Shown here in pieces: positions 1 to 8,152 of a stretch of DNA of 64,000 bases. The notes below the pieces were generated by a model that did not search any database, had not been told where the DNA came from, and worked only from the letters and a program-made list of their open reading frames with translations. A program made the translations under genes and the position numbers. How positions within the stretch are numbered: position 1 is the first letter of the stretch; each line of letters starts with the position of its first letter. Source of the stretch: Aminivibrio sp. (GTDB lineage: Bacteria > Synergistota > Synergistia > Synergistales > Aminobacteriaceae); NCBI RefSeq assembly GCF_016756745.1, contig NZ_JAESIH010000041.1:7104-71103 (forward strand), in the 5' to 3' direction.

Positions 1-2
1 TG

Positions 3-104
3 CCCGCTCTCAAGGAGCGGATCAGCGCGCGGATCGAGGTCGTTCCCCGGACCGGCGGCAGAAGCCTGATCACCGGCCCGGGGTGCCTTTGCCTGTCATC
101 CTGA
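3..104 (+). CDS. 3' end of an unidentified protein gene (partial)
   Basis: The third frame is open from the window edge to a TGA at 102-104 and gives a basic, protein-like tail containing LKERISARIEVV. The last few residues and the stop fall inside the palindromic repeat that begins at 95, so the C-terminus is repeat-encoded and the gene may have been shortened. With about 33 residues visible, no family can be named, and the frame may not be coding at all. Confidence 0.3.
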   Translation, partial: PALKERISARIEVVPRTGGRSLITGPGCLCLSS

Positions 105-222
105 CGGCGTGGTTCTCGCCGGAAGGACCTCGGTTTGCCCCTAAGGGACGAAAAACCAACCCCGAGATCCCTCCCCTTCAGGGATGCTACGCGATCGTCC
201 GTGAACCCTGCCTCGGGATGAC
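95..222. repeat. GTCATCC/GGATGAC palindromic intergenic repeat, single copy
   Basis: The unit starts GTCATCCTGA and ends CGGGATGAC, so its ends are inverted repeats. Inside it carries GAAGGACCTCGG, CCCTAAGGGACGAAAAACC and GAGATCC. The same segments in the same order occur in the repeat array at 32370-32637, so these belong to one family. It lies between the partial gene at the window edge and the 3' end of the PHP gene. Confidence 0.75.
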
Positions 223-332
223 TGACTTACTCTGTCGTCCCGAAAGGGGACTGGAATGTGGAAGAGTTGAAAGAGGGAGGGGTGCAAACCAGCAAGGGCT
301 GGAAAATTCCGGAACAATCGGCTGACGGGTGT

Positions 333-1025
333 TCAGAAAACGTACTGTCGTTCCTGTTCCTTCCGGCGTGATGAGGCCTCTATTAGAGGCACCCGGTCCG
401 CAGGTGCCGTATGGGTGCGATACTGACCGTCTTCAAGAACAACGGGTTCAACAAGGCCTGCACGGATAGCACGGATCAGGTCCCGCTCGTTTCTTACAGG
501 TTGAAGAAACCGTGTCGCACAGAGCCCCACACGCTCCGGAAGGTGCGCGTCGCTTCCTCCGAGGCGGGCCAATCCCAGTTCGAAGGCGAGATCCGATGCC
601 ATGATGTTGTGATGCCGGCGGGTGCTTCCATTCAGGGCTTCAATGCCGTGCAGGCCACGGAGCCCCAGTATTTCATTTCCCAGCCCTCTGCCGTTGTCGC
701 GAAAAGGGTGTGCGCTTACGGCGCATCCTCCCTGCCGGTTGACGATGGAAACAAGCTCATCCGCATGCATCGCGCGATCGGGCACCTTGTCAAGGCCGAA
801 GATGAGCAGGTCTCCCTCGAACGTCAGGAATTCCATGCCGACCAGAACAAGGAAGTCATGCCTGTGCGTCAACTGCTCGGCAAACCGCCGCATTCCCATG
901 TGCTCATGATCGGTGACGCATAACCCGTCAAGCCCTGTCGCTTTTCCGCGAAGTATTGCCTCGCGGATAGGGAGAGGACTGTCGTAGGAAAATTCTTTTG
1001 AATGAACGTGGGTATCAAGAATCAT
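333..1025 (-). CDS. PHP-domain metal-dependent phosphoesterase
   Basis: This 230-residue protein has the PHP signature: an N-terminal DTHVHS metal motif, TDHE at about residue 40, a VSAHPFRDN motif in the middle and GGSDAHLPE near the C-terminus. Proteins of this family usually hydrolyse phosphate esters with two or three bound metals; the substrate here is unknown. ATG at 1025 is preferred over an upstream TTG at 1061 because GGAG lies about 8 bases before it and the start begins directly at the metal motif. A consensus promoter (1070-1098) drives it. The next gene, a glycosyltransferase, is transcribed divergently. Confidence 0.85.
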   Translation of the reverse strand: MILDTHVHSKEFSYDSPLPIREAILRGKATGLDGLCVTDHEHMGMRRFAEQLTHRHDFLVLVGMEFLTFEGDLLIFGLDKVPDRAMHADELVSIVNRQGGCAVSAHPFRDNGRGLGNEILGLRGLHGIEALNGSTRRHHNIMASDLAFELGLARLGGSDAHLPERVGLCATRFLQPVRNERDLIRAIRAGLVEPVVLEDGQYRTHTAPADRVPLIEASSRRKEQERQYVF

Positions 1026-1069
1026 TGCCCGCTCCGGTGTCTGGATGTGATAAAAGCACAACGAGCGGA

Positions 1070-1098
1070 ATTATACTTATAAAACATTAGAATGTCAA
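1070..1098 (-). promoter_or_regulatory. Consensus sigma-70 promoter for the PHP gene
   Basis: On the minus strand TTGACA (1098-1093) is followed by a 17-base spacer and TATAAT (1075-1070), an exact match to both consensus hexamers. The predicted start is near 1063, leaving a short leader before ATG 1025. This also argues against the TTG start at 1061. Confidence 0.8.
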
Positions 1099-1211
1099 AG
1101 ATGGATGCGGGTTGTGTTACGGGTTGTTCCGGGAGAAAGGTGCATCTCTTTTCGGGTATGCTTTATGCTACGATTGACCTCATCCGGAGCAGGACGAAAG
1201 GGGAGAATACC

Positions 1212-2117
1212 GTGCCCGAAGTGACCGTTGTCATTCCGCTCTTCAACAAGGGGCCCTATATCGGACGGGCGCTCTCATCCGTCCTGAACCAGGGCCTGCA
1301 GAATATTGAAATCCTGGTCGTGGATGACGGATCCTCGGATGATGGCCCCGAACAGGCAGCGGCCTTTTGTGACCAGCGCGTCCGCCTGATCCGTCAATCT
1401 CACGGAGGCGTTTCCTCCGCGCGAAATAACGGAATCCGGACTGCCGGCTCACACTTTATCGCTTTCCTCGATGCGGACGACGAATGGCATCCCGGTCACC
1501 TGGAAACCCTGCTTCGCCTTCATGCATCCTTCCCGGGCGCAGGAATCTGCGCCACGTCCTACATGTTCATCCTGCCTGACGGGAGCACGAGAATGCCGAC
1601 ATTCTCCGGATTTCCCGGTCCGACCTGGGAAGGGCTTCTGCCTGACTACTTCAGGGCTGCAGCTATGGGCAAACCGCCGGTCTTTACTTCTGCTGCCGGA
1701 GCTCCCAAAAAAGTGCTGCTCGAGGCAGGGCTCTTTGCCGAGGGGGTCCACCTTGGAGAGGATCTTGACCTCTGGGGACGGATTGCACTGGAATACCCGG
1801 TCGCGTTCAGCCATTTCGGGCCTTCCTGTTACAGAAAAGACGCCGGTAACCGCCTTTGCAGGCGCATTCCCCGGGAGCGGGAACTGCCCTTTGTTGCAAC
1901 TGCCCGTGCCGGGCTTTGCGAAGGAACGGTGCCGGACCACCTGGTTCCTTCGCTTCGGGCCTACTGCTGCAAGCTGATCTATCTTTCCTGCAGGCATCTG
2001 CTGCGAACGGGGCGAACGGAAGATGCGGCCCTGCTGCTTCACAACTCGGGGTTTGAACGCGAAGAAAACGGCCACATCATGAGAATACGGACTGCCATTG
2101 CCGGAAAGGAGAGCTGA
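1212..2117 (+). CDS. Family 2 glycosyltransferase
   Basis: This 301-residue protein has a GT-A fold typical of family 2: VTVVIPLFNKGPYI at the N-terminus, VVDDGSSDD at about residue 35 and FLDADDEW at about residue 85 (the metal and nucleotide-sugar aspartates). It probably transfers a sugar in surface polysaccharide synthesis. GTG at 1212 is chosen because AGGGGAGA sits just upstream and the family fold starts immediately after it; an upstream in-frame start would add 40 unrelated residues. The second glycosyltransferase starts 3 bases after the stop, so the two are co-transcribed. Donor and acceptor cannot be read from the sequence. Confidence 0.85.
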   Translation: MPEVTVVIPLFNKGPYIGRALSSVLNQGLQNIEILVVDDGSSDDGPEQAAAFCDQRVRLIRQSHGGVSSARNNGIRTAGSHFIAFLDADDEWHPGHLETLLRLHASFPGAGICATSYMFILPDGSTRMPTFSGFPGPTWEGLLPDYFRAAAMGKPPVFTSAAGAPKKVLLEAGLFAEGVHLGEDLDLWGRIALEYPVAFSHFGPSCYRKDAGNRLCRRIPRERELPFVATARAGLCEGTVPDHLVPSLRAYCCKLIYLSCRHLLRTGRTEDAALLLHNSGFEREENGHIMRIRTAIAGKES

Positions 2118-2119
2118 GA

Positions 2120-3355
2120 ATGAAGATTCTTCACCTCTTGAGCCAGCGGCCGGATTCCACAGGGAGCGGGACAACGCTTCAGGCCATCCTCATGGAATCG
2201 GAAAAATCCGGACATGAAAACATGGTCGTGGCTGGCATACAGGAAGGTGCTCTCCCGTTTTTTCCCGGCCTTTCAAATCTTCGGACCCGTTTCGTCACCT
2301 TCGGGGGAGGAGACCTCCCCTTCCCGATGCCGGGTATGAGCGACGTTATGCCCTATCCGGCAATGAGGTTTTCCGACCTGACGGACCGGCAGCTCTCATC
2401 CTATAACGATGCCTTCAAGACGGCGGTTCTGGAGTCTGTTGACCGGTTCCGGCCGGACATTATCCACTCGAACCACCTCTGGCTGGCCACGTCTCTCGCC
2501 CGCCGCTCCCTTCCGGGCATCCCCATGGTCGCCACGTGCCACGGCACAGATCTTCGGCAAATGCGCACATGCCCCGGGTTCAGGCCGGATGTTGTCTCCG
2601 GGTGCTCAGGCCTTGACGGAGTATTTGCGCTGTATTCAGGGCAGGTGGAGGAGATACGGCAGGTCTACGGCATCCCTGCCGAACGGATCCACGTCACAGG
2701 CGCCGGATTCCGGAGCGAACTGTTTGTTCCGGGAGAGAAAACGGCAGATATCCCGACAATCGTCTACGGGGGAAAACTGAGCCGTGCCAAGGGGGTACCC
2801 TGGATGCTCCGGGCATTCGCTTCCGTCACCGACCTGCCGTGGACGCTGCTTCTCGCAGGAGGAGGAACCGACCCCGAACGGGCCGAATGCATCGAGCTCG
2901 CCGGGAGGCTCGGGAAACGGGCAATCATCGCGGGGCCTTTGAAACAGGAAGAATTCGCGGCCGCCCTGTCCGGGGCGAACATTTTCATCCTCCCCTCCCT
3001 TTACGAGGGACTTCCCCTGGTACTCCCCGAGGCTCTTGCCTCCGGCTGCCTCTGCCTTGCCACCGACCTGCCGGGTGTCAGGGACATCCTCAAAATTGCA
3101 GGAAAGGACTGGCTCCGGCTAATTCCCTGCCCTCCCCTTGAAGGCGTTGATACTATCGCGCCGGGATACGAATCGAAATTCGTCAGCGACATTGCTGCAA
3201 ACCTGAGGAAGGTACTGACGGACCTCGTCGCCGGAACGCTATCGGCGGAATCGTACAGAGAACTTGCTGAACGGCTGAAAAACATCACATGGCAGGCGGT
3301 GTTTCAGAGGATGGAGAAGGTGTACTACACGCTGGCAACCGTCAAATCCCGGTGA
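2120..3355 (+). CDS. Family 4 (GT-B) glycosyltransferase
   Basis: This 411-residue GT-B protein starts MKILHLLSQRP and has the family 4 C-terminal nucleotide-binding region, with YGGKLSRAKGV at about residue 215 and the conserved glutamates in PSLYEGLPLVLPEAL at about residue 293. It probably transfers an activated sugar to a surface glycan. AAGGAGAGC overlaps the end of the upstream glycosyltransferase, giving an operon of two. A tandem repeat region with no gene follows. Confidence 0.87.
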   Translation: MKILHLLSQRPDSTGSGTTLQAILMESEKSGHENMVVAGIQEGALPFFPGLSNLRTRFVTFGGGDLPFPMPGMSDVMPYPAMRFSDLTDRQLSSYNDAFKTAVLESVDRFRPDIIHSNHLWLATSLARRSLPGIPMVATCHGTDLRQMRTCPGFRPDVVSGCSGLDGVFALYSGQVEEIRQVYGIPAERIHVTGAGFRSELFVPGEKTADIPTIVYGGKLSRAKGVPWMLRAFASVTDLPWTLLLAGGGTDPERAECIELAGRLGKRAIIAGPLKQEEFAAALSGANIFILPSLYEGLPLVLPEALASGCLCLATDLPGVRDILKIAGKDWLRLIPCPPLEGVDTIAPGYESKFVSDIAANLRKVLTDLVAGTLSAESYRELAERLKNITWQAVFQRMEKVYYTLATVKSR

Positions 3356-3390
3356 AGGGGAAAAAGCGAGATCCTTGCTGCGCTCGGGAT

Positions 3391-3745
3391 GACCAACCGG
3401 GGTGCTGGCGTCCCGAACCGATCGCAGCGACGGATTGCGCAGCATCTCCGGAGGGGGAGGATCTCGGGGGGTGATTTTTAAGATTCTAGAAACAGGTCCT
3501 TCACTCCGCTCAGGACGACAGACAAAACCGGATCCCTCCCATTCGTTGGGGGATGACCTACCGGGGTGCTGACGTCCCGAACCGATCGCAGCGACGGATT
3601 GCGCAGCATCTCCGGAGGGGGAGGATCTCGGGGGTGATTTTTAAGATTCTAGAAACAGGTCCTTCACTCCGCTCAGGACGACAGACAAAACCGGATCCCT
3701 CCCATTCGTTGGGGGATGACCAACCGGGGTGCTGGCGTCCCGAAC
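3391..3745. repeat. Tandem repeat, about 164-bp unit, 2.2 copies
   Basis: Units begin at 3391, 3555 and 3718 (periods 164 and 163). The first two are nearly identical; the third stops after 28 bases. Each holds GGGTGATTTTTAAGATTC and the inverted segments CGGAGGGGGAGGATCTC and GGATCCCTCCC. The pattern of AGATCC and GGATGAC motifs links it to the GTCATCC/GGATGAC family. Short frames through it come from the repeat, and nothing else gene-like is visible in 3356-3800. Confidence 0.85.
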
Positions 3746-3800
3746 GGATGCCGGAAACGAACCCGTCCGTCCGTAAAACGTTTTGCCGGAGCTGAACCCT

Positions 3801-4454
3801 TTATTCCTCCACCCACTTCCTCAGGTCTTCCCTCTGACCGGCCACGAGAATCATGTCCCCGGACTCGATGGTGGTCTCCGCCCTGGGAATGAACCGTTTC
3901 CCGCCTCGGTTAATGGTGAGGATCACCGCGTTGTAACGGACTCTGAAATCAAGCTCTGCCAGGGTCTTGCCTGTCATTTCTGGGTTGGGGCGGATTTCGC
4001 CCACATAGAAGAGCGACCCCGGGACCTGGGCGAAGTGGGACATCCACGGGAGGACAAGCAGCTGTGCCAGCCGTTCTCCCATGTCCCGCTCGGGAAAGAT
4101 GACCCTGTTGGCTCCCACCCGGGCGAGAACCCGGGCATGAATGTCGTTTTCCGCCCGGGCGATGATATAGGGAACGCCGAGGTCCTTCAGGCTGGTGGTT
4201 GCAAGAATGCTGGCCTCGACGCTTTCTCCTATGGCGACCACCGCGACGTCGGCTTCCTTGGCGCCGCATTTGGCAAGAGCCTCGGCGTCGGTGGCGTCCG
4301 CCTGAACGCACATGTCAACGAGTCCGGCGGTTTCCTCGACACATTCATTGTCATTGTCTACAGCTATGATCTGGTTATGAAACTCGGAGAGGGTTTTGCA
4401 CAGAGACTTGCCGAACCGGCCCAAACCGATGACCAGCACCACTTTTTTTTTCAC
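3801..4454 (-). CDS. TrkA/KtrA-type potassium channel regulatory subunit
   Basis: This 217-residue cytoplasmic RCK protein has an N-terminal Rossmann domain with VIGLGRFGKSL and the nucleotide-binding acidic position in IAVDNDNE, then a C-terminal RCK_C domain (about 135-217, ending near MILVAGQREDL). Such subunits bind NAD(H) or ATP/ADP and gate a KtrB/TrkH potassium pore. GTG at 4454 is used because GGAGG lies 7 bases upstream; the longer reading frame adds a poorly conserved tail. No pore gene is nearby, so the partner must be elsewhere. The remains of a KdpD/KdpE-like pair lie just upstream, another potassium-related trace. Confidence 0.85.
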   Translation of the reverse strand: MKKKVVLVIGLGRFGKSLCKTLSEFHNQIIAVDNDNECVEETAGLVDMCVQADATDAEALAKCGAKEADVAVVAIGESVEASILATTSLKDLGVPYIIARAENDIHARVLARVGANRVIFPERDMGERLAQLLVLPWMSHFAQVPGSLFYVGEIRPNPEMTGKTLAELDFRVRYNAVILTINRGGKRFIPRAETTIESGDMILVAGQREDLRKWVEE

Positions 4455-4538
4455 GTTCGTTCCTCCATGAGGGTAGGTGAGGAGATTCCGGCGCACCCGT
4501 CCTGCGGATGATACCGGAATTCAGGCGCCGCTGCGGCT

Positions 4539-4721
4539 TCAGTGGGTTTTGACCCAGCGTTCGGCCTCGCTCGGAGACGAGTCCCCGTCCCCGGTGAAGA
4601 CTAGGACGTCATCGTCTTTATACAGAACGATGGAATGATCCGAAAAAAACAGGCGAAGGCAGCCGTTTTCGTCGAATGAGAAAGAGCGGCACTTTTCGGC
4701 AAGATCACCAAGACACAGCAT
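4539..4721 (-). CDS. Small hypothetical protein
   Basis: This 60-residue acidic protein starts at ATG 4721 with GGAGTGGGGAAGG before it and ends SEAERWVKTH. It looks like a single beta-rich domain (RLFFSDHSIVLYKDDDVLVF). It lies 84 bases upstream of the TrkA-like gene on the same strand, so the two may be co-transcribed. No family was recognised. Between it and the KdpE remnant, 4722-4928 shows only AT-rich sequence with TATAAT-like matches. Confidence 0.5.
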   Translation of the reverse strand: MLCLGDLAEKCRSFSFDENGCLRLFFSDHSIVLYKDDDVLVFTGDGDSSPSEAERWVKTH

Positions 4722-4928
4722 CCTTCCCCACTCCTTCCTTTCCCGATTTTCCACCGCCTTTTCGCGGCATGATATTAACATTATAGACCACCAGAGGGCA
4801 AATTAAGACACCGTCAAGAAAGAAGCCGTGACCTAAGGACTCTCTGATTTAAGGAACCTCTGAATAATGTCGATTAATGTGTTAAAAATGGGTCGCGTGA
4901 GGACAAAATATTTTTTGTCAGCCCTTCC

Positions 4929-5215
4929 TCAGGTCTTGTCGCTTTCGTTGCCCCTGACCGAGAGGATCAGGATGGGCGAGTTCATCCAGGTGCGCAGTTC
5001 CCGGCAGACGTCCCTGCCGTCCATGCCAGGGAAGGGAGAGGTCGAGGATGACGAGTTCCTGGTTGGTTTCGATGGCCTTTTCGATGCCTTCTGCACCGCC
5101 GGAGGCAAGGGGCACGTCGTACTTCCGCAGGGAAAGAATGGACCGGAGGGTCCTCCTGACGGATTCTTCGTCGTTGATGACCAGTATTCTGATGCTTCTT
5201 TTCCGGGGCGCTCAT
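4929..5215 (-). pseudogene. Decayed KdpE-like response regulator
   Basis: Minus-strand reading gives a receiver domain: RILVINDEESVRRTL, then ELVILDLSLP, which continues in another frame as GMDGRDVCRELR and SPILILSVRGNESDK. One extra base near the start and one extra base in the phosphoacceptor loop (CCCTGG for CCTGG) break the frame. A TGA at 4931-4929 ends it just after the ILSVR strand, so the rest of the receiver and the whole DNA-binding domain are missing. It follows a decayed histidine kinase in the normal KdpD-KdpE order. Confidence 0.75.
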
Positions 5216-5560
5216 GAGAGGTCGTCCTCCGTCCCCTCCCTGATGTGCCCGGCAGGGAGATGATGAAAACCGCTCCTGAAGGCGTATTGTCTTCGACACG
5301 GATTGTCCCCCTCGTGGACCCTGGCGATTTTTCGAAGCGATGGGCAATCCGAGCCCCGTTCCGCCGGGAAGAGGTCCCGAGTGAATTCTCCGGAAGAACT
5401 TGGTAAAGATCATGTTTTTTCATCGTCAGGTATTCCCGGGCCGTTGTCGCTGGTGCGGATGTCGAGTCCGGACGCGCTTTTTTCCGCTCCGACGAGCCCG
5501 GGGGCGAAGATGAACGGATGTTTTTTTCGCCCAGTGCCTGGTTTTTTTGTAGTAGGTCAT
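5216..5560 (-). pseudogene. Decayed KdpD-like sensor kinase C-terminus
   Basis: Pieces of a histidine kinase ATPase domain occur in order but in different frames: SSPPGS (after a degraded N-box), LDIRTSDNGPGIPDDEK (G1 box), IFTKFFRRIH then GGTGLGLPIAS (G2 box), and GTIRVEDNTPSGAVFIISLPG. At least three frameshifts and a stop separate them. The sensor and membrane regions are gone. The gene order and the GGTGLGL context suggest the KdpD group, but another kinase family is possible. Confidence 0.7.
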
Positions 5561-5571
5561 CCCATGTGCCC

Positions 5572-6174
5572 TTACAGGCTGCATTCCCGGTCAAAACTGA
5601 ACAGCACGGCCCGGCAGGGTGCGCCTTCCGCTCCCCGGATTTTGAGGGGGGCCGCCGAGAGGAAATATTCCCCGTCGGGAACCTCTTCCAGCCACAGGGA
5701 TTCGATGAGGGCCACGCCGCCTGAAAGGAGAGGGAGGTGAATGCCCGCTTCGTTGTCCAGCGGGGCCACGGAGGAAGAGTCCGTTCCCAGGGTGAGTATT
5801 CCCCGGCTGAGCAGAAAGGCCGCCCCCGACGGGGCGAGAAAGGATGTGCCGCCCGATTTCAGCAGCAGCCGCATGGTTCCTTCCGGGAGGTTGTTCCTGA
5901 GGTGTTCTTCAGTGATGAGGGTGTGTCCCGGAACGGAAAGGACGTGGCAGGGGCCGATAAAATGGTCGAGGGGCATGCCGGCGATATCCTGCCCGTCGCG
6001 GCGGAAGTGTAGAAAAGCGTCGCAGTGGGTGCCGGTATGGAGGCTGCAGGAAAGGGAACTGAGATTGAAGTCCGCTCCCCTGCGCATGTCGAAGACGGTT
6101 TGCAGTTCCGGCTCCCGGTCGCCCGGGTAGACGGGCGACGAAAGAAGCTCCCTGGTGATGTCGTAGCATTTCAT
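5572..6174 (-). CDS. Cyclase / kynurenine formamidase-family hydrolase
   Basis: This 200-residue protein has the family's metal motif HTGTHCDAFLHF at about residues 47-58 (HxGTHxDxxxH) and the later LGTDSSSVAP and SGGVALIESLWLEEV segments. The family includes bacterial arylformamidases (KynB) and other Zn/Mn-dependent amide or lactone hydrolases, so the substrate is open. Length is normal for the family. AAAGGAAG precedes ATG 6174. It lies just downstream of the interrupted DUF4236-like gene on the same strand. No tryptophan-degradation genes are nearby. Confidence 0.8.
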   Translation of the reverse strand: MKCYDITRELLSSPVYPGDREPELQTVFDMRRGADFNLSSLSCSLHTGTHCDAFLHFRRDGQDIAGMPLDHFIGPCHVLSVPGHTLITEEHLRNNLPEGTMRLLLKSGGTSFLAPSGAAFLLSRGILTLGTDSSSVAPLDNEAGIHLPLLSGGVALIESLWLEEVPDGEYFLSAAPLKIRGAEGAPCRAVLFSFDRECSL

Positions 6175-6198
6175 GAACAGGGCTTCCTTTCCGGTCCC

Positions 6199-6982
6199 TT
6201 ACAGGGAGAAGGGCTCAACCGATTTGAAGATGCCCGTTTTCGTCATGTTCCGGCGGGTTTCAAAGCCGCCGACGGCTTCCCCAGGATCGATACCCGCCGG
6301 GGCAAAGGAATTGGTGTCGTCCCACCGGTCCCTGTGTACCCGGAGGCTGAAAAGATACTGGTCCTCTTCCCGTCCCGGTTCGCCGTATCCGGACAGGGTG
6401 CAGGCAAGGGGTGCCGTGAGCGGAAGGGGGCGGAGTTGAATGTCGATGATCACCTGGATAGATCCGTTCTTCCCGTCTGCGGCGTTCCTGCCCTCCGAAA
6501 CCCCGTCCGGCCCGAAGGAAGGAACTCCTGCGTTCTTTGAGCCGCCGGGCCAGGGAATGGGAAGTTTCTTGCGGTAGAAGATGCCCGATCCGAGAATGGT
6601 CACGTTCGCACGGACACCCCTGCCGACTCCTTTCGAACCCACTGCGGCGCTGACGCCGCACCCTAAATCCGCAGGTTTTTCAGGCAGAGGGAGTGTCGCC
6701 GGGCATAAGGTGAATTCGCCCCGCCAGGGGCGAAGAGATTATCCCCTGGGGGACAGCGCCCGGGGGAGAGAAACCGACACGGATGTCGGTTTCACAAGCA
6801 GGCAACCGGCGAACGCAGGGAGCCGTGTTGATCGCTTGGGCAGTTGTCAAGGACGACAATCTGCACCCCCCGCCCAAGCGAGCACCGGTGACGCTCCCTC
6901 TGCCTGCGGATTTAGGGCACTTGCTCAGGTTGGCCCTGATTCCCGGCGCGATGGGGATGGTCTTTCGAAAAGGGATGCTCAC
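6199..6982 (-). pseudogene. DUF4236-like gene interrupted by a mobile element
   Basis: The 5' piece (6982-6917) starts at GTG and reads SIPFRKTIPIAPGIRANLSK, the typical start of DUF4236 proteins. The 3' piece (6661-6199) continues CGVSAAVGSKGVGRGVRANV, then ILGSGIFYRK, as in that domain, and ends EPFSL. The element at 6662-6916 sits between them with GCAC on both sides. Removing the element and one GCAC joins AAG TGC GGC in frame. The 3' piece has its own possible GTG starts (6642, 6603), so a shortened protein might still be made. The function of DUF4236 is unknown. Confidence 0.8.
6662..6916 (+). mobile_element. CCTAAATCC-family structured element, copy A (long form)
   Basis: The 255-base element starts CCTAAATCCGCAGG and ends CCTGCGGATTTAGG, a perfect 14-bp inverted repeat. 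Inner arms pair through GGGAGTGTCGCC and GGTGACGCTCCC. It keeps the GAAACCGACA/TGTCGGTTTC hairpin and has extra modules: a TTCGCCCC/GGGGCGAA hairpin near 6717-6735, and a segment near 6794-6840 that is also seen in copy C. It is flanked by GCAC on both sides and interrupts a DUF4236-like gene. It encodes no convincing protein, so any transposase must act in trans. Confidence 0.85.
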
Positions 6983-7095
6983 GGTGTTCTTCTCAACCTC
7001 CTTTTCGGAAAAGCCTGTCGTTCTTTCGTCACGAAGGGGAAAAGCTTCAAAGCCGGTTCCGCCGGAGCCCCGCCTCGTGGAAAGGAAAGAGATGC

Positions 7096-8037
7096 CTACG
7101 CATCCTCCTCCTCGGGGTCGACGAGAAGGTAGTCCCACCGTTCTTCGGTGATCTTCCTCCCCCAGATGGTATGGTTCACTTCCTCCGTGGGGGAGAAACC
7201 GTAGAGTTCGTAGAGATGACGGGCTTCCCTGAGTTCGGAGAAGGTCCAGAGGAAGATGCGGTGGTAGAGGTTCATCCTGCAGAATTCCATGGCTTCGTCC
7301 ATGAGCCGCCTACCGATGCCCATGCTCTGGAATTCCGGATGGACGAGAAGCCAGCGGAGCTTTGCCGTCCTGTCGTCCTCGTGGTCTATGGCTATGGACC
7401 CCACCACGGCGCCGTTGTGGTCCGCAACCCAGGCTCCGCCTTTCCCTCCCTCCCGGTTTTTCAGAAAGCGGGCCATGCCGTCAAAGAGGTAATACTCGAA
7501 GGTGCTGTCGAGGTTGTATTCTCTTATGTAGAAATCCATGTGCTGCCATACCACGAGACCCAGTTCTCCCGGCTTCGCGGGCCGGATGATCACTTCTCCG
7601 GGTTCGCAGGTCAGTATGCTCCGGATGGTGTCCATGGATCGCAGCAGGGCTTCCACGTCCACCTTCGTCATGGGGGCCAGTAGTTCTGAAACCTTCTGGT
7701 CCGATGCTTTTTCCAGGGCAGTGAGGACATGTTCGCCTCGGGGAGTGAGGCGGAGAATATAGGCCCTGCCATCCAGGGGAGACCGTTCCTTTTCCAGGAG
7801 TTCATCGTGTTCGAACCGGCGGATGATCCTGCTGAGGTATCCCGGGTCGAGCCCGAGCTCGACGTTGATCTCGCTCGCGGTAGGGGTTCCTTTGTGCTTG
7901 ATTTCGTAGAGGACCCGCGCTTCGGCAACGGAGAAGGGGCTGTTGAGTACCGACTGGTTGACTGCTCCTATGACGCCGGTATAGAATCTGTTGAAGCTGC
8001 GGATTTGCTTCGTGATCTTTTCAGGAATGTCCTTCAC
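7096..8037 (-). CDS. MarR-GNAT fusion: transcription regulator with acetyltransferase domain
   Basis: This 313-residue protein has two parts. Residues 1-150 form a MarR winged helix (FSVAEARVLYEIKH, TASEINVELGLDPGYLSRIIRRFE, DGRAYILRLTPRG). Residues 155-313 form a GNAT acetyltransferase with LRWLLVHPEFQSMGIGRRLM, the acetyl-CoA loop, and ARHLYELYGF. This two-domain family is known; targets are unknown. GTG at 8037 is chosen because AAAGGAGG lies 9 bases upstream; ATG 8067 has no such site. A promoter with TTGACA and TACTAT lies at 8073-8101. With ATG 8067 the leader would be only a few bases, which also favours the GTG. Confidence 0.88.
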   Translation of the reverse strand: MKDIPEKITKQIRSFNRFYTGVIGAVNQSVLNSPFSVAEARVLYEIKHKGTPTASEINVELGLDPGYLSRIIRRFEHDELLEKERSPLDGRAYILRLTPRGEHVLTALEKASDQKVSELLAPMTKVDVEALLRSMDTIRSILTCEPGEVIIRPAKPGELGLVVWQHMDFYIREYNLDSTFEYYLFDGMARFLKNREGGKGGAWVADHNGAVVGSIAIDHEDDRTAKLRWLLVHPEFQSMGIGRRLMDEAMEFCRMNLYHRIFLWTFSELREARHLYELYGFSPTEEVNHTIWGRKITEERWDYLLVDPEEEDA

Positions 8038-8072
8038 TTGTTTTGCCCTCCTTTCAGATACTCTCATGCTTT

Positions 8073-8101
8073 ATAGTATTCCGGTTTATTGATGATGTCA
8101 A
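8073..8101 (-). promoter_or_regulatory. Sigma-70 promoter for the MarR-GNAT gene
   Basis: On the minus strand TTGACA (8101-8096), a 17-base spacer and TACTAT (8078-8073). The predicted start lies about 30 bases before GTG 8037. MarR proteins often repress themselves, but no clear operator palindrome is visible here. Confidence 0.65.
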
Positions 8102-8152
8102 GCAAAATATGCAATTCTTTCTTTATTGTCGTCGCTTTTCTTTCAGATGTCC

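Noticed and set aside
6783-7151. A 122-codon plus-strand frame across element copy A
   Set aside because: It translates the element's hairpins and the antisense of the DUF4236-like and MarR-GNAT genes.
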